From positions 1-64,000 of the forward strand of contig NZ_JAJAQI010000006.1 of the NCBI RefSeq assembly GCF_020523605.1: a stretch of DNA of 64,000 bases. The letters are read 5' to 3'. The translations under genes were made by a program, and so were the position numbers. Of the stretch, positions 46,391-56,739 are shown in pieces. Every line of letters begins with the position of its first letter. Within the stretch, counting starts at the first letter, position 1. The notes beneath the pieces are model-generated. The model had not been told where the DNA came from. It saw nothing but the letters and a program-made list of their open reading frames with translations, and made no database searches. This stretch comes from Roseicella aerolata (GTDB taxonomy: Bacteria; Pseudomonadota; Alphaproteobacteria; Acetobacterales; Acetobacteraceae).

Positions 46391-46696
46391 ATGGCCAAGA
46401 CTTCGGCAGTCGAGAAGAACAAGCGTCGCGCGCAGCTCGCCGCGACGCATGCTTCGAAGCGTGCCACGCTGAAGGGGATCATCATGGACCGCACCCTCCC
46501 GGTGGAGGAGCGGTTCGATGCGACCCTGAAGCTCGCCCAGCTGCCCCGCAACGGCGCCAAGGTTCGCGTGCGCCTGCGTTGCGAGCTGACCGGCCGCCCG
46601 CGCGGCAATTACCGCAAGTTCAAGCTCAGCCGGAACATGCTGCGGGACCTGGCCAATAATGGCCAGATCCCCGGTCTGACCAAGGCGAGCTGGTAA
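46391..46696 (+). CDS. rpsN: 30S ribosomal protein S14 (zinc-free type)
   Basis: This 101-aa long-form S14 lacks the CxxC zinc motifs. Core [16 protein letters not shown]-type sequence is present as [49 protein letters not shown] lies about 10 nt before the ATG. Followed by rpsH after 12 nt. Confidence 0.98.
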   Translation: MAKTSAVEKNKRRAQLAATHASKRATLKGIIMDRTLPVEERFDATLKLAQLPRNGAKVRVRLRCELTGRPRGNYRKFKLSRNMLRDLANNGQIPGLTKASW

Positions 46697-46708
46697 GGAG
46701 GGCAGGCC

Positions 46709-47107
46709 ATGTCGCTGTCCGATCCTCTCGGGGATATGCTCACCCGCATCCGCAATGCCCAGCGGGCCCGGCAGACGCGTTGCGTCGCCCCGGCCAGCCG
46801 GCTGCGGACCGATGTCCTGGATGTGCTGAAGCGCGAGGGCTACATCCGCGCCTGGCGCGTCGAGGAGCTGCGCCCCGGCGTCCGCAACATCGAGATCGAG
46901 CTCAAGTATTCCGAGGGCGAGCCCGCCATCAAGGAGATCACCCGCGTCTCCAAGCCCGGCCGGCGCGTCTACTCGAAGATCAAGGAGCTGCCGAAGTTCT
47001 ACAACGGCCTCGGCATCTCCATCCTGTCCACGCCCCGCGGCGTGATGAGCGACAACGAGGCCCGCGCTGCCAATGTCGGCGGCGAGGTCCTCTGCCGCGT
47101 GTTCTGA
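46709..47107 (+). CDS. rpsH: 30S ribosomal protein S8
   Basis: This 132-aa protein has [22 protein letters not shown] at the N-terminus. The C-terminal rRNA-binding [32 protein letters not shown] is also present. In E. coli it represses the spc operon at rplE; no such target is evident by eye here. Confidence 0.98.
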   Translation: MSLSDPLGDMLTRIRNAQRARQTRCVAPASRLRTDVLDVLKREGYIRAWRVEELRPGVRNIEIELKYSEGEPAIKEITRVSKPGRRVYSKIKELPKFYNGLGISILSTPRGVMSDNEARAANVGGEVLCRVF

Positions 47108-47121
47108 GGGAGGGACAGGCG

Positions 47122-47655
47122 ATGTCGCGCGTTGGCAAGTATCCCGTTCCGGTCCCGGCCGGCGTCCAGGTGGCGCTGCAGGGCCGTACCGTGGTGGCCA
47201 AGGGCAAGAATGGCGAGCTGAAGCTCGACCTGACCGATGAGGTCGATGTGGAGATCGGGGCGGGCGAGGTGGCGGTGAAGCCGCGCCGCGACGACCGCCG
47301 TTCCCGCACCATGTGGGGCACCACCCGCAGCCTGATCAACGGCATGGTCACGGGCGTCTCCACCGGCTTCACCAAGTCGATGGAGATCACCGGCACCGGC
47401 TACCGTGCTGCGGTGCAGGGCAAGGACCTGGTCCTGTCGCTCGGCTTCAGCCACGAGGTGCGCTATCCGATCCCGGCCGGGATCACCATCGTCTGCGAGC
47501 GCCCGACCGCCGTGAAGGTGAGCGGGGCGGACAAGCAGCGGGTGGGCCAGGTGGCCGCCGAGATCCGGGCCTATCGCGGCCCCGAGCCCTACAAGGGCAA
47601 GGGTGTCCGTTACACCGACGAGCAGATCCTCCGGAAGGAGGGTAAGAAGAAGTAA
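47122..47655 (+). CDS. rplF: 50S ribosomal protein L6
   Basis: This 177-aa protein begins [33 protein letters not shown]. It has two L6 repeats, ending with the factor-binding region [33 protein letters not shown] 47122 is preferred over an upstream open frame that overlaps rpsH. The TAA overlaps the rplR ATG by one base. Confidence 0.98.
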   Translation: MSRVGKYPVPVPAGVQVALQGRTVVAKGKNGELKLDLTDEVDVEIGAGEVAVKPRRDDRRSRTMWGTTRSLINGMVTGVSTGFTKSMEITGTGYRAAVQGKDLVLSLGFSHEVRYPIPAGITIVCERPTAVKVSGADKQRVGQVAAEIRAYRGPEPYKGKGVRYTDEQILRKEGKKK

Positions 47656-48017
47656 TGGCCGACAAGCTCGCATTGCAGCAGCGCCGCCGTTCGCGGCTGC
47701 GCTACCAGCTGAAGATCAAGTCGGGCGGGCGTCCCCGCCTCTCGGTCTTCCGTTCGGGCAAGCACATCTATGCGCAGGTGATCGACGACGCGCAGGGCCG
47801 CACCCTGGCTGCCGCCTCGACGCTCGAGAAGGAGCTGCGCGACAGCCTGAAGACCGGGGCGGACAAGGATGCCGCCGTGGTCGTCGGCAAGCGCGTGGCC
47901 GAGCGGGCGCTGGCCGCCGGTGTCACCGCGGTCGTCTTCGACCGTGGGCCCTACCTTTACCATGGCCGGGTCAAGGCCCTGGCCGACGCCGCCCGCGAGG
48001 GCGGGCTGTCGTTCTGA
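47655..48017 (+). CDS. rplR: 50S ribosomal protein L18
   Basis: This 120-aa 5S rRNA-binding protein begins [43 protein letters not shown]. It ends with [33 protein letters not shown] coupling to rplF. Confidence 0.98.
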   Translation: MADKLALQQRRRSRLRYQLKIKSGGRPRLSVFRSGKHIYAQVIDDAQGRTLAAASTLEKELRDSLKTGADKDAAVVVGKRVAERALAAGVTAVVFDRGPYLYHGRVKALADAAREGGLSF

Positions 48018-48029
48018 GGATCGCAGAAT

Positions 48030-48668
48030 ATGGCACGTGAACCGAGGGGCGGTGGCGGCGGCGAGGGCGGCGATCGTCGCCGCGGCCGTGGCCGGGACCG
48101 GGACCGCGACAACCGGCAGGAGCGGCAGGAAGGCGACGAGCTGAAGGACAAGCTCGTCACCATCAACCGCGTTGCCAAGGTGGTGAAGGGTGGTCGTCGC
48201 TTCAGCTTCGCGGCCCTGGTCGTCGTTGGCGACCAGAAGGGCCGGGTCGGCTGGGGCGCGGGCAAGGCCCGCGAGGTGCCGGAGGCGATCCGCAAGGCGA
48301 CCGAGCAGGCGAAGCGGACCATGATCCGCGTGCCGATGCGGGAAGGCCGGACGCTGCACCACGACGTGATCGGCGAGTTCGGCGCTGGCCGCGTGATCCT
48401 GCGCTCGGCCCCGGCCGGCACGGGCATCATCGCCGGCGGCCCGATGCGCGCGGTGTTCGAGACGCTGGGCATGGGCGACGTGGTCGCCAAGTGCACCGGC
48501 TCGACCAACCCGCACAACATGATCAAGGCGACCTTCGCGGCGCTCACGCGCTCGACCAGCCCGCGGGCGGTCGCTTCCCGGCGCGGCAAGAAGGTCTCCG
48601 ACCTGCTCGGCCCGCGCAAGGACCAGGCGCCGGCCGAGACCTCGGCGGCGGAGGCCCCGAATGTCTGA
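48030..48668 (+). CDS. rpsE: 30S ribosomal protein S5 with RG-rich N-terminal extension
   Basis: This 212-aa protein is longer than the usual 165-190. About 40 Gly/Arg/Asp-rich residues ([20 protein letters not shown]...) precede the standard double-stranded RNA-binding domain ([27 protein letters not shown]) and the C-terminal [29 protein letters not shown]. It helps maintain decoding fidelity. The extension resembles RG-rich disordered tails; its role is unknown. rpmD begins within its last codons. Confidence 0.97.
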   Translation: MAREPRGGGGGEGGDRRRGRGRDRDRDNRQERQEGDELKDKLVTINRVAKVVKGGRRFSFAALVVVGDQKGRVGWGAGKAREVPEAIRKATEQAKRTMIRVPMREGRTLHHDVIGEFGAGRVILRSAPAGTGIIAGGPMRAVFETLGMGDVVAKCTGSTNPHNMIKATFAALTRSTSPRAVASRRGKKVSDLLGPRKDQAPAETSAAEAPNV

Positions 48669-48849
48669 AACGAAGAAGACCGTGAAGGTGACCCAGATCG
48701 GGTCGCCCATCGGCCGCAAGCCCGGTCAGCGCGAGACGCTGATCGGCCTCGGCCTCAACAAGATGCACCGCTCGCGGGAGCTGGAGGACACCCCCTCCGT
48801 CCGCGGCATGATCCGCAAGGTCGCCCACCTGGTGAAGGTGGAAGGCTGA
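48661..48849 (+). CDS. rpmD: 50S ribosomal protein L30
   Basis: This 62-aa protein ([53 protein letters not shown]) has the full family pattern. It overlaps rpsE by 8 nt. Confidence 0.97.
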   Translation: MSETKKTVKVTQIGSPIGRKPGQRETLIGLGLNKMHRSRELEDTPSVRGMIRKVAHLVKVEG

Positions 48850-48935
48850 GCCGCCGTCCGATCGCCGGAGGGCTGCCCGTCATCCCGGGCGGCCCGGAGG
48901 CGTGAATCGGCCGGCGACGCACGAGGGCTAAGGCA

Positions 48936-49427
48936 ATGAAGCTCAACGAACTGCGCGACAATCCGGGCGCGCGCTACAAGTCGAAGCGGCTCGGCCGCGG
49001 CATCGGCTCGGGCAAGGGCAAGACCTCCGGCAAGGGCGTGAAGGGCCAGAAGGCCCGCGAAGGCGTGTCGCTGAACGGGTTCGAGGGCGGTCAGCTCCCG
49101 ATCTACCGGCGGCTCCCGAAGCGCGGCTTCGTCAACCCGTTCCGCAAGGAATACGCCCCGCTCAATCTCGGCGCGCTCGACAAGGCGATCGAGGCCGGTC
49201 GGCTGCCGGCCGGCGAGCCGATCGACGAGGCGAAACTGCGCGAGTCAGGCGTGGTCCGCACCGGCGCCAAGCTGGCGGGCATCCGCCTGCTGGCGCATGG
49301 CGAGATCACCCGGGCGGTGACCATCACCGTCTCCGGCGCCTCCGCTGCCGCCGTCGCGGCGGTGCAGGCGGCGGGCGGGTCCGTCACGCTGCTGAACGCC
49401 CCGGCCGAGGCCGCCGCGGAGGGCTGA
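48936..49427 (+). CDS. rplO: 50S ribosomal protein L15
   Basis: This 163-aa protein has the N-terminal Gly-rich extension [26 protein letters not shown], the part that snakes into 23S rRNA. The globular C-terminus ends in [15 protein letters not shown]. 86 bp of non-coding sequence precede it. Confidence 0.98.
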   Translation: MKLNELRDNPGARYKSKRLGRGIGSGKGKTSGKGVKGQKAREGVSLNGFEGGQLPIYRRLPKRGFVNPFRKEYAPLNLGALDKAIEAGRLPAGEPIDEAKLRESGVVRTGAKLAGIRLLAHGEITRAVTITVSGASAAAVAAVQAAGGSVTLLNAPAEAAAEG

Positions 49428-49601
49428 TGCCTGCCGCCCGGCAGGGTGGCGGCTCGGTCGGATTGAGCCTGCGCGCGGCGGTCCGGGTGTTCCCCTCGGG
49501 GCCGATCGCAGGCTAGACAAGGTATCGTGGCTGCGGCGCCACGGCCGGGGGAGCCTCCCCCGGTTGTCGGCGCCGCGGTCGTGTGGAGGGTTTGCAATCC
49601 C

Positions 49602-50960
49602 ATGGCCTCCGCCGCCGAACAGCTCGCGGCCAATCTGAATCTCGGTGTCCTCTCCAAGGCCACCGAGCTCAAGAAGCGCATCTGGTTCACGCTGGGCGCG
49701 CTGATCGTCTACCGGTTCGGCACCTATGTGCCGGTGCCGGGCGTGGATGCCGCCGTGATGGGCGAGATCCTGGCCCAGCACGGGGGCGGCATCCTCGGCA
49801 TGTTCGACATGTTCACCGGTGGTGCGCTCGGGCGCATGACGGTGTTCGCGCTGAACATCATGCCCTACATCTCGGCCAGCATCATCATCCAGCTGATGAC
49901 GGCCGCCGTCCCGACGCTCGAGGCCCTGAAGAAGGAAGGCGAGGCGGGGCGGAAGAAGCTCAACCAGTACACCCGCTACCTCACGGTCCTGATCGCCATC
50001 TTCCAGGCCTGGGGCATCGCCATCGGGCTTGAGAGCATGCGGGGCAGCTTCGGCTCGGCGGTGCTCGACCCCGGCTGGTTCTTCCGCATCTCCTGCGTCA
50101 TCACGCTGGTCGGCGGGACCATGTTCCTGATGTGGCTGGGCGAGCAGATCACCGCCCGCGGCGTCGGCAACGGCATCTCGCTCATCATCTTCGCCGGCAT
50201 CGTGGCCAACCTGCCCTCCGCCCTGGTTTCCACCCTGGAACTCGGCCGGACCGGCGCGCTCTCGACCTTCTTCATCATCTTCTTCCTGGTCGCGGCGCTC
50301 GCGGTCGTCGCCCTGGTCGTCTTCGTCGAGCGGGCGCAGCGCCGGATCCCGGTGCAGTACCCGAAGCGCCAGGTCGGCAACCGCATGTTCGGCGGCGAAT
50401 CGACGCATCTGCCGCTCAAGCTGAACACTGCCGGCGTGATCCCGCCGATCTTCGCCTCCTCCCTGCTGCTGCTGCCGGCCACGGTCGCGGGCTTCAGCAC
50501 GGACCCGACGTCGGAGGGCTGGCTACAGACCATCGCCAATGCGCTCGCACACGGGCAGCCGCTCTACATGGCGCTCTATACGGCGCTGATCATCTTCTTC
50601 GCCTTCTTCTACACCGCCGTGGTGTTCAACCCGGTGGAGACGGCGGACAACCTGAAGAAGTATGGCGGCTTCGTGCCGGGCATCCGCCCCGGCCAGAACA
50701 CCGCGGATTATTTCGACCGGGTGCTCACCCGGCTGACCGCGGTGGGCGCGCTTTATCTCAGCCTGGTCTGCATCCTGCCGGAACTGCTGATCAGCAACTA
50801 TGGCGTGCCTTTCTACTTCGGCGGCACTTCCCTGCTCATCATCGTCTCTGTCACCATGGACACGGTGGCGCAGGTCCAGTCGCATCTCTTCGCCCACCAG
50901 TACGAAGGCCTGATCCGGAAGGCCAGGCTGGGCGGCCGCGGGGCGCCGCGCGGGCGTTGA
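49602..50960 (+). CDS. secY: protein translocase subunit SecY
   Basis: This 452-aa channel protein has ten TM segments. The N-terminal region [23 protein letters not shown] is conserved. The plug region [26 protein letters not shown] and the cytosolic loop [51 protein letters not shown] are also intact. With SecE (at 23928) it forms the translocon. ATG 49602 is chosen; GGAGGG lies 11 nt upstream. A 75-nt in-frame extension to 49527 lacks similarity. Confidence 0.98.
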   Translation: MASAAEQLAANLNLGVLSKATELKKRIWFTLGALIVYRFGTYVPVPGVDAAVMGEILAQHGGGILGMFDMFTGGALGRMTVFALNIMPYISASIIIQLMTAAVPTLEALKKEGEAGRKKLNQYTRYLTVLIAIFQAWGIAIGLESMRGSFGSAVLDPGWFFRISCVITLVGGTMFLMWLGEQITARGVGNGISLIIFAGIVANLPSALVSTLELGRTGALSTFFIIFFLVAALAVVALVVFVERAQRRIPVQYPKRQVGNRMFGGESTHLPLKLNTAGVIPPIFASSLLLLPATVAGFSTDPTSEGWLQTIANALAHGQPLYMALYTALIIFFAFFYTAVVFNPVETADNLKKYGGFVPGIRPGQNTADYFDRVLTRLTAVGALYLSLVCILPELLISNYGVPFYFGGTSLLIIVSVTMDTVAQVQSHLFAHQYEGLIRKARLGGRGAPRGR

Positions 50961-51038
50961 CCGGGCGCTGGGCGGCGCTCCGGACGTGACTAGGCGCGGG
51001 CGCCCGGGCGGCCGCGGAACGGATGGGGGATGACGGGT

Positions 51039-51701
51039 ATGAACCTGATCCTGCTTGGCCCGCCTGGGGCCGGCAAAGGCACCCAGGCGAAACGCCTGGA
51101 GGACCGATACGGCCTCAGGCAGATCTCGACCGGTGACATGCTGCGGGCCGAGGTGAAGTCCGGCAGCGAGATCGGCCTGCAGGCCAAGGCGATCATGGAG
51201 CGGGGCGAACTCGTCCCGGATGCCATCATCATCGCCATGCTGGCCGCGCGCGTCTCGGCGCCCGATCTGGCGCAGGGCTTCATCCTGGACGGCTTTCCCC
51301 GCACGGTCCCGCAGGCCGAGGCGCTGGACGTGGTCCTGAAGGAGAAGGCCATGCCGCTCCACCATGTCATCGAGCTGCAGGTGGACGACGCGGCGCTGGT
51401 CGAGCGGATTTCCGGCCGTTTCACCTGCGCGAAGTGCGGGGAGGGCTACCACGACAGCTTCAAGCAGCCGAAGCAGGCCGGGGTCTGCGATGTCTGCGGG
51501 GGGACGGAGTTCACCCGCCGGGCGGATGACAACGCCACGACGGTCGCCTCGCGGCTGGAGGCCTATCACCGCCAGACCGCGCCGTTGCTGCCCTATTATG
51601 CCTCCAAGGGCATCCTGCGGGTGGTGGACGGCATGGCCGAGATGGACGAGGTTGCGCGGCAGATCGAGGGCATCCTCGGACCTCTGCCGCAAAAGGGTTG
51701 A
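51039..51701 (+). CDS. adk: adenylate kinase (zinc-type LID)
   Basis: This 220-aa enzyme catalyses ATP + AMP to 2 ADP. P-loop [14 protein letters not shown]-binding [10 protein letters not shown] and [12 protein letters not shown] are present. The LID has four cysteines ([10 protein letters not shown] and CDVCGG), indicating the zinc-stabilised long form. ATG 51039 gives the standard [12 protein letters not shown] start; an ATG three codons upstream at 51030 is possible. Its stop codon overlaps the -35 box of the next promoter. Confidence 0.97.
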   Translation: MNLILLGPPGAGKGTQAKRLEDRYGLRQISTGDMLRAEVKSGSEIGLQAKAIMERGELVPDAIIIAMLAARVSAPDLAQGFILDGFPRTVPQAEALDVVLKEKAMPLHHVIELQVDDAALVERISGRFTCAKCGEGYHDSFKQPKQAGVCDVCGGTEFTRRADDNATTVASRLEAYHRQTAPLLPYYASKGILRVVDGMAEMDEVARQIEGILGPLPQKG

Positions 51702-51725
51702 CGGCAGGGGGGCGTCGACTATAGT
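51698..51725 (+). promoter_or_regulatory. sigma70-type promoter for rpsM-rpsK-rpoA-rplQ
   Basis: TTGACG (51698-51703), a 16-nt spacer and TATAGT (51720-51725) are followed by a leader of about 150 nt before rpsM. The leader has no gene. It allows the alpha operon to be transcribed separately from secY-adk. Confidence 0.75.
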
Positions 51726-51883
51726 CCGCGCCTCCCGCGGACTGGGTGGCCTCTGGGCCGCCACGGCCGCGCTTAGCCGTTCGTAAGTTTAACGAAGATC
51801 ACCTCGCCGGCAGGGCGCAGGGGCCAGGGTGGCCCCGGTCCGGCCGGTGTCGAGCAGGAGCGACAGGCTCCAGGAGCTGAGCA

Positions 51884-52261
51884 GTGGCGCGCATCGCCGG
51901 TGTCAACATTCCCACGAACAAGCGCGTGCCGATTTCGCTGCGCTATATTTATGGCATCGGGCCGAAGAACGCGCTCGATATCTGCCATGCGCTCGGCATC
52001 CCCGAGGAGCGTCGGGTCAACCAGCTGACGGATGAGGAAATCCTCAAGATCCGTGAGCTGATCGACCGCGAATACCGGGTCGAGGGTGATCTTCGCCGCG
52101 AAGTGGCGATGAACATCAAGCGCCTGATGGACATGGCCTGCTACCGTGGCCTCCGTCACCGCAAGGGCCTGCCGGTCCGCGGCCAGCGCACCCATACAAA
52201 TGCCCGGACCCGCAAGGGCAAGGCCGTGCCGATCGCCGGCAAGAAGAAGGTGACGAAGTAA
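51884..52261 (+). CDS. rpsM: 30S ribosomal protein S13
   Basis: This 125-aa head protein starts at GTG 51884, preceded by CAGGAGC. It begins [26 protein letters not shown]. It ends with the tRNA-contacting tail [38 protein letters not shown]. Confidence 0.98.
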   Translation: MARIAGVNIPTNKRVPISLRYIYGIGPKNALDICHALGIPEERRVNQLTDEEILKIRELIDREYRVEGDLRREVAMNIKRLMDMACYRGLRHRKGLPVRGQRTHTNARTRKGKAVPIAGKKKVTK

Positions 52262-52262
52262 G

Positions 52263-52664
52263 ATGGCTCGCGAACCCCGCGGCGGCTCCCGCGCTCCGCG
52301 CAAGAAGGAGCGCAAGAACATCGCCACCGGCGTGGCGCATGTGCTGGCCTCCTTCAACAACACCATCGTCACGATCACGGACGCCCAGGGCAACGCGATC
52401 GCCTGGTCCTCCTCCGGCAGCCAGGGCTTCAAGGGCAGCCGGAAGTCCACCCCCTATGCGGCGCAGGTCGCCGCCGAGGATGCCGGGCGCAAGGCGCGCG
52501 AGCACGGGATGGAGCAGCTGGAAATCATGGTGAGCGGCCCGGGTTCGGGGCGCGAGTCGGCGCTGCGCGCGCTGCAGGCGGTCGGCTTCTATGTCACGGC
52601 GATCCGTGACGTGACGCCGATCCCGCATAACGGCTGCCGCCCCCGCAAGCGCCGGCGCGTCTGA
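52263..52664 (+). CDS. rpsK: 30S ribosomal protein S11
   Basis: This 133-aa platform protein has a short basic N-terminus ([19 protein letters not shown]). It contains [30 protein letters not shown] and ends [18 protein letters not shown]. One base after rpsM. Confidence 0.98.
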   Translation: MAREPRGGSRAPRKKERKNIATGVAHVLASFNNTIVTITDAQGNAIAWSSSGSQGFKGSRKSTPYAAQVAAEDAGRKAREHGMEQLEIMVSGPGSGRESALRALQAVGFYVTAIRDVTPIPHNGCRPRKRRRV

Positions 52665-52704
52665 GACGCGCCGTTTCGGGGGAAGGTGCCGCAAGGAGAT
52701 GCTC

Positions 52705-53721
52705 GTGATCGAGAGGAATTGGCGGTCGCTGATTCGCCCGGAGAAGCTGGGCGTCGAGGTTGGGTCGGACCCGGACCGCGTTGCGACCATCGTGGCCGAG
52801 CCGCTGGAGCGCGGCTTTGGCATGACGCTCGGCAATGCGCTGCGCCGCGTGCTGCTGTCCTCGCTGCAGGGCGCGGCCGTGACCGCGCTCCGCATCGACG
52901 GCGTGCTGCATGAGTTCAGCAGCATCCAAGGCGTGCGGGAGGACGTGACCGACCTCGTCCTCAACGTGAAGCAGCTTGCCATCCGGATGCAGGGCGAGGG
53001 GCCGAAGCGCCTCCAGCTCACCGCGAACGGCCCGGGCGAGGTGACGGCCGGCCAGATCCAGACCACCGGGGATATCGAGATCTCGAACCCCGACCTGGTG
53101 ATCTGCACGCTTGATGACGGCGCCAAGCTGTCCATGGAGCTGACAGTCAACACCGGCAAGGGCTATGTCCCGGCCGCCCAGAACCGCCCCGAGGATGCGC
53201 CGATCGGCCTGATCCCGGTGGATGCGATCTACTCCCCGGTGCGCCGCGTGGCCTACCGCGTGGAGCCGACCCGCGTCGGTCAGGTGACGGACTACGACAA
53301 GCTCGTCCTGAACGTCGAGACCGACGGCACGGTGGCACCGGAGGACGCGGTGGCGCTGGCCGCCCGCATCCTGCAGGACCAGCTGCAGCTCTTCATCAAC
53401 TTCGACGAGCCGCGCGAGCGCAAGGTGGAGGAAGAGCGGGACGACCTGCCCTTCAACCGCAACCTGCTCCGCAAGGTCGATGAGCTGGAGCTGTCGGTCC
53501 GCTCGGCGAACTGCCTGAAGAACGACAACATCGTCTATATCGGCGACCTGGTGCAGAAGACGGAGCAGGAGATGCTCCGGACCCCGAATTTCGGCCGCAA
53601 GTCGCTGAACGAGATCAAGGAGGTCCTCTCCTCCATGGGCCTCGGCCTGGGCATGACCGTCACGGGCTGGCCGCCGGAGAATATCGAGGATCTGGCCAAG
53701 AAGCTGGAAGAGCCGTTCTGA
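52705..53721 (+). CDS. rpoA: DNA-directed RNA polymerase alpha subunit
   Basis: This 338-aa protein has the N-terminal dimerisation/assembly domain ([24 protein letters not shown]) and a C-terminal domain that contacts UP elements and activators ([44 protein letters not shown]). GTG 52705 is preferred: AAGGAG is six bases upstream, and the protein then starts [15 protein letters not shown] as in relatives. The in-frame ATG at 52699 touches the Shine-Dalgarno. Confidence 0.97.
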   Translation: MIERNWRSLIRPEKLGVEVGSDPDRVATIVAEPLERGFGMTLGNALRRVLLSSLQGAAVTALRIDGVLHEFSSIQGVREDVTDLVLNVKQLAIRMQGEGPKRLQLTANGPGEVTAGQIQTTGDIEISNPDLVICTLDDGAKLSMELTVNTGKGYVPAAQNRPEDAPIGLIPVDAIYSPVRRVAYRVEPTRVGQVTDYDKLVLNVETDGTVAPEDAVALAARILQDQLQLFINFDEPRERKVEEERDDLPFNRNLLRKVDELELSVRSANCLKNDNIVYIGDLVQKTEQEMLRTPNFGRKSLNEIKEVLSSMGLGLGMTVTGWPPENIEDLAKKLEEPF

Positions 53722-53790
53722 ACGGCCGTTCCCGGCTTCTTGTCCACTGCTGAGTGAGCCGCTGCGCCGGCAACCTGGGAAGTTAGAACA

Positions 53791-54216
53791 ATGCGTCACG
53801 GTATGGCCGGCCGTAAGCTCGGCGTCACCTCCACCCACCGGATCGCCATGTTCCGCAACATGGCGACCAGCCTGCTGAAGCACGAGCAGATCACCACCAC
53901 CCTGCCGAAGGCGAAGGAGCTGCGCCCCTATGTCGAGCGCATCATCACGCTCGGCAAGCGCGGCGGCCTGCATGCGCGCCGCCAGGCCTATGCGCAGATC
54001 ATGGACGAGAAGGTGGTGGACAAGCTCTTCACCACCATCGCCGAGCGCTACAAGGCCCGCAACGGCGGCTATACCCGCGTGCTGAAGGCCGGCATCCGCT
54101 ACGGCGACGCCGCCTCCATGGCGGTGATCGAGCTGGTGGACCGCGACCCGGCCGCGAAGGGCCAGGACAGCGGCCCGAAGCCCGAGGTGGCGGAGGCCGA
54201 GCAGGACGCGGCGTAA
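53791..54216 (+). CDS. rplQ: 50S ribosomal protein L17
   Basis: This 141-aa protein begins [34 protein letters not shown]. It has the usual [29 protein letters not shown] and a C-terminal acidic/Ala-rich tail. Last gene of the alpha operon. Confidence 0.98.
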   Translation: MRHGMAGRKLGVTSTHRIAMFRNMATSLLKHEQITTTLPKAKELRPYVERIITLGKRGGLHARRQAYAQIMDEKVVDKLFTTIAERYKARNGGYTRVLKAGIRYGDAASMAVIELVDRDPAAKGQDSGPKPEVAEAEQDAA

Positions 54217-54242
54217 GCCGCCAGGCCTGACGACGGGTTCTG

Positions 54243-54273
54243 AAGGGGCGGCGGGGCAACCTGCCGCCCCTTT
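54243..54273 (+). terminator. Rho-independent terminator after rplQ
   Basis: AAGGGGCGGC and GCCGCCCCTT form a 10-bp stem around a 10-nt loop and are followed by TCGCAT, 26 bp after the stop. It ends the ribosomal protein cluster. Confidence 0.75.
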
Positions 54274-54380
54274 CGCATCTCCGCCTCCCGGTGGCCAACC
54301 GGCATGGGCGGCGCTTGCTCTCCGGCGGGTTGGGTTTGGAACGGAATCCGCCGGGCTTGCACGCCCGGCTGCGGCCTGCG

Positions 54381-55358
54381 CTACCCCGGCGGCGGGTTCC
54401 GGCGCATCTCCTGCGGCACATGTCGGTCGAGGAACTCGCGCAGCGGCGCGCAGGCCGGTTGTGACAGGGAGCGGTCCAGCAGGGCCCAGCAGCGCGGGCC
54501 GTGCTGCAGGTAGTGCGGCTTGCCGTCCCGCCGGTCCAGCCTCACCCAGAGTGCGGCGACCCGCAGGTGCCGCTGCGCCCCGCAGGCCGCCATGGCGCCG
54601 AGGAAGGCGCCGCGGTCGAGGCCGGGACGGGCGCTGAGATAGGTGGCCAGCGCCGCCCGTCGCGTCGCCGGCGCCACGTCCCGCCGCGCATCCTCGACCA
54701 GCGAGATCACGTCATAGGCCGGGTGGCCCAGCGCGCCGTCCTGGAAGTCCAGGATGCCGGTGCGGCGTGGGCCGTCGCGCTCCTCCAGCCGCATCAGGTT
54801 GGCGGGGAAGTAGTCGCGGTGGACGAAGCCCTGCGCGCCGGCGAAGGGGGCCAGCATGGCGTGAATGGCCTCGTCCAGCTCCCGCCGCACGGTCTCGGCG
54901 GGCGTCTCGCCGAAGGCGGCGGGCCACCACCAGTCGAGGAAGGTGGCCGCCGTCGCGCGGGACATGGCGGCGGCATCCCAGGCCGGCAGGCCGGGCGGCG
55001 GCGGGGCGGCATGCAGCGTGGCCAGCGCCTCGGCCGCCTCGGTATAGAGAGGGACCGGATCGGCGCCGGCATCCAGCAGCGCCGCATGCGTCGCCTCGCC
55101 GAAATCCTCGATGAGGAGGAACCCCGCCTCGGCATCCTCAGCCATGATCTCCGGCACCGAGAGGCCGGCGGCCAGCAGGTGCCGGGCAAGGTCGCGGAAG
55201 GGCCGCACATCCTCGGGCGGCGGCGCGTCCATCAGCAGCGCCGGGCGTGGGCCGCCGACCAGCCGGACATAGCGGCGGAAGCTGGCATCGGCGGCAAGCG
55301 GCCGGCGCTCGGCGCCGCCATAGCCATGGGCGGCGAGGAAAGGCTCGGGGTATCTCAA
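54381..55358 (-). CDS. amgK: aminoglycoside-phosphotransferase-fold sugar kinase (AmgK-like)
   Basis: This 325-aa kinase has the Brenner motif FVHRDYFPANLM (HxDxxxxN type) and a following metal-binding GILDFQDGALGHPAYDVISL. Homologues encoded beside tsaE phosphorylate N-acetylmuramate/N-acetylglucosamine at the anomeric position in cell-wall recycling (AmgK-MurU pathway). That role is inferred from context and no murU is present here. The start is TTG 55358, which overlaps the tsaE TGA (TTGA) and has AAGGAG eight bases upstream. The open frame beyond it is shadow sequence inside tsaE. Confidence 0.8.
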   Translation of the reverse strand: MRYPEPFLAAHGYGGAERRPLAADASFRRYVRLVGGPRPALLMDAPPPEDVRPFRDLARHLLAAGLSVPEIMAEDAEAGFLLIEDFGEATHAALLDAGADPVPLYTEAAEALATLHAAPPPPGLPAWDAAAMSRATAATFLDWWWPAAFGETPAETVRRELDEAIHAMLAPFAGAQGFVHRDYFPANLMRLEERDGPRRTGILDFQDGALGHPAYDVISLVEDARRDVAPATRRAALATYLSARPGLDRGAFLGAMAACGAQRHLRVAALWVRLDRRDGKPHYLQHGPRCWALLDRSLSQPACAPLREFLDRHVPQEMRRNPPPG

Positions 55359-55816
55359 GAATCCAGCTCCTTCAGCCGGTCCGGCCAGCCGGAGAAGGTG
55401 GCGATGCGCTCCTCCTCTGCCGCGCCATAGGCCATCCGCACCACCAGCGCCTCCGCTGGTCGCTGGTCGCCCAGCCGTTCCGGCCATTCGACGATCACCA
55501 GGCCCTGCCGGGCTTCCTCCCAGCCGAGCTCCGCCAGGTCGGCGGGACCGGAGAGGCGGTAGAGATCGAAATGATGCGCCTCCAGCCCGCCCGGCAACTC
55601 GTAGCTCTGCACCAGGGTGAAGCTGGGGGAGGGGACCTCGAGCCCCGGATCGCCGGCCAGCGCCCGCAGCAGGGCACGGGCGAAGGCGCTCTTGCCCGCG
55701 CCCAGCGGTCCCTCCAGCAGCAGCGCATCGCCCGGGCGCAGCAGCGGCGCGAGCCGGGCGGCGAGGCGCCCGGTGGCGGCGAGGTCGGACAGGGTCACGC
55801 TGATCGGGCCTTCCAT
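55355..55816 (-). CDS. tsaE: tRNA threonylcarbamoyladenosine biosynthesis ATPase TsaE
   Basis: This 153-aa ATPase has P-loop GPLGAGKSAFARALLRAL, PSPSFTLVQSY and HHFDLYRLSGPADLAELG with the second catalytic region, and ends VIVEWPERLGD. With TsaD and TsaB it installs t6A37 on ANN-decoding tRNAs. The ATG at 55816 follows AGGGG; an upstream GTG two codons earlier is in frame. tsaD itself is at 60386 on the same strand. Confidence 0.93.
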   Translation of the reverse strand: MEGPISVTLSDLAATGRLAARLAPLLRPGDALLLEGPLGAGKSAFARALLRALAGDPGLEVPSPSFTLVQSYELPGGLEAHHFDLYRLSGPADLAELGWEEARQGLVIVEWPERLGDQRPAEALVVRMAYGAAEEERIATFSGWPDRLKELDS

Positions 55817-55885
55817 CGCCACCCCTGTGGAAACGGGCCCGCCTTTCTGCCGGCTCGGCCGCGGCGCATCAAGCAGGCAGAAGGG

Positions 55886-56575
55886 TCACCGGCGAAGCCC
55901 CGCCAGGGCGAGGCGCTTGAAGGCCCGGTAGTCCTCGGGGAGATCGACGAAGCGCTCCTCCGCCTCGATGCCGCCCTCCCAGAACAGGCCGAGGCCGCTT
56001 TCCGCCTCGGTCAGCTTGCGCCCGACCTCGGCGCGGGTCAGGTACATCGCCGGGTCGAGATAGAGGGCCGCGGTCTTGGCGGTGAAGAGCAGCCGCGCGC
56101 CGCCCTCCGGGCCAAGCCAGCCTGGCTCGACGAACCAGCGATGGTGGTGGAAGCCGATCTCGGGCATGCCGCCGAAGGCCCGGCGCAGCCGGAAGCCGCG
56201 CTGCTTGCAGTAGATCTCCCGCAGCCGCGACGGCGTCTCGACATAGCCGGCCTTGGCCACCCGCGACATCTCCCGGCAGACCAGGAGGGGATCCCGCACA
56301 TCCTCCAGCAGATGGCTGCAGAAGACGAAATCGAAGTATTTGTCCGGGTAGGGCCAGGGCGCGAGGCAGGCGTCGTGGACGGTCCAGGTCTCCGCGGTGA
56401 CGCGCTCGGGCTCGCCGGGGTCGAGGGCCTCCTCCAGGCGGCGGGTCGCATGGGGTTGCAGGTCCATGGCATGGGTCGCCAGCCGCAGCGGGCGGTACCA
56501 GCCGCCGACATCCAGCACGCGCCCCGCGCCGCGGGCGATCTCGATCAGGCGCGGCAGATTCGCGTTCAGGATCAT
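55886..56575 (-). CDS. class I SAM-dependent methyltransferase (type 11-like)
   Basis: This 229-aa protein has the SAM-binding motif GRVLDVGGWYRPL and motif IV region DKYFDFVFCSHLLEDVRDPLLVCREMSRVAKAGYVETPS. A basic/aromatic central part (HHHRWFVEPGW) suggests a polar substrate. Similar proteins appear in polysaccharide or lipid modification loci; no such locus surrounds it. Substrate unknown. Divergent from the FNR gene. Confidence 0.75.
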   Translation of the reverse strand: MILNANLPRLIEIARGAGRVLDVGGWYRPLRLATHAMDLQPHATRRLEEALDPGEPERVTAETWTVHDACLAPWPYPDKYFDFVFCSHLLEDVRDPLLVCREMSRVAKAGYVETPSRLREIYCKQRGFRLRRAFGGMPEIGFHHHRWFVEPGWLGPEGGARLLFTAKTAALYLDPAMYLTRAEVGRKLTEAESGLGLFWEGGIEAEERFVDLPEDYRAFKRLALAGLRR

Positions 56576-56739
56576 GCGTTCGGCGGCCCGGTGCGGTTGG
56601 GGGTTGGTTCCTCCTCATCGCCATTCCGGCGCGGACTGGCAAGGCCGGGGGAGGGGGGCTGGTGGCGTGGCCGGTCCGGGTGTTCCCAGGCGGGGCGTCG
56701 AGCGGGTATGACCGGCCGCTCCGGTTGGGAAGGACGCCG

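Noticed and set aside
55359-55487. 43-residue N-terminal extension of the AmgK-like kinase
   Set aside because: It overlaps tsaE out of phase and is Gly/Ala/Arg-rich; TTG 55358 has a proper Shine-Dalgarno.
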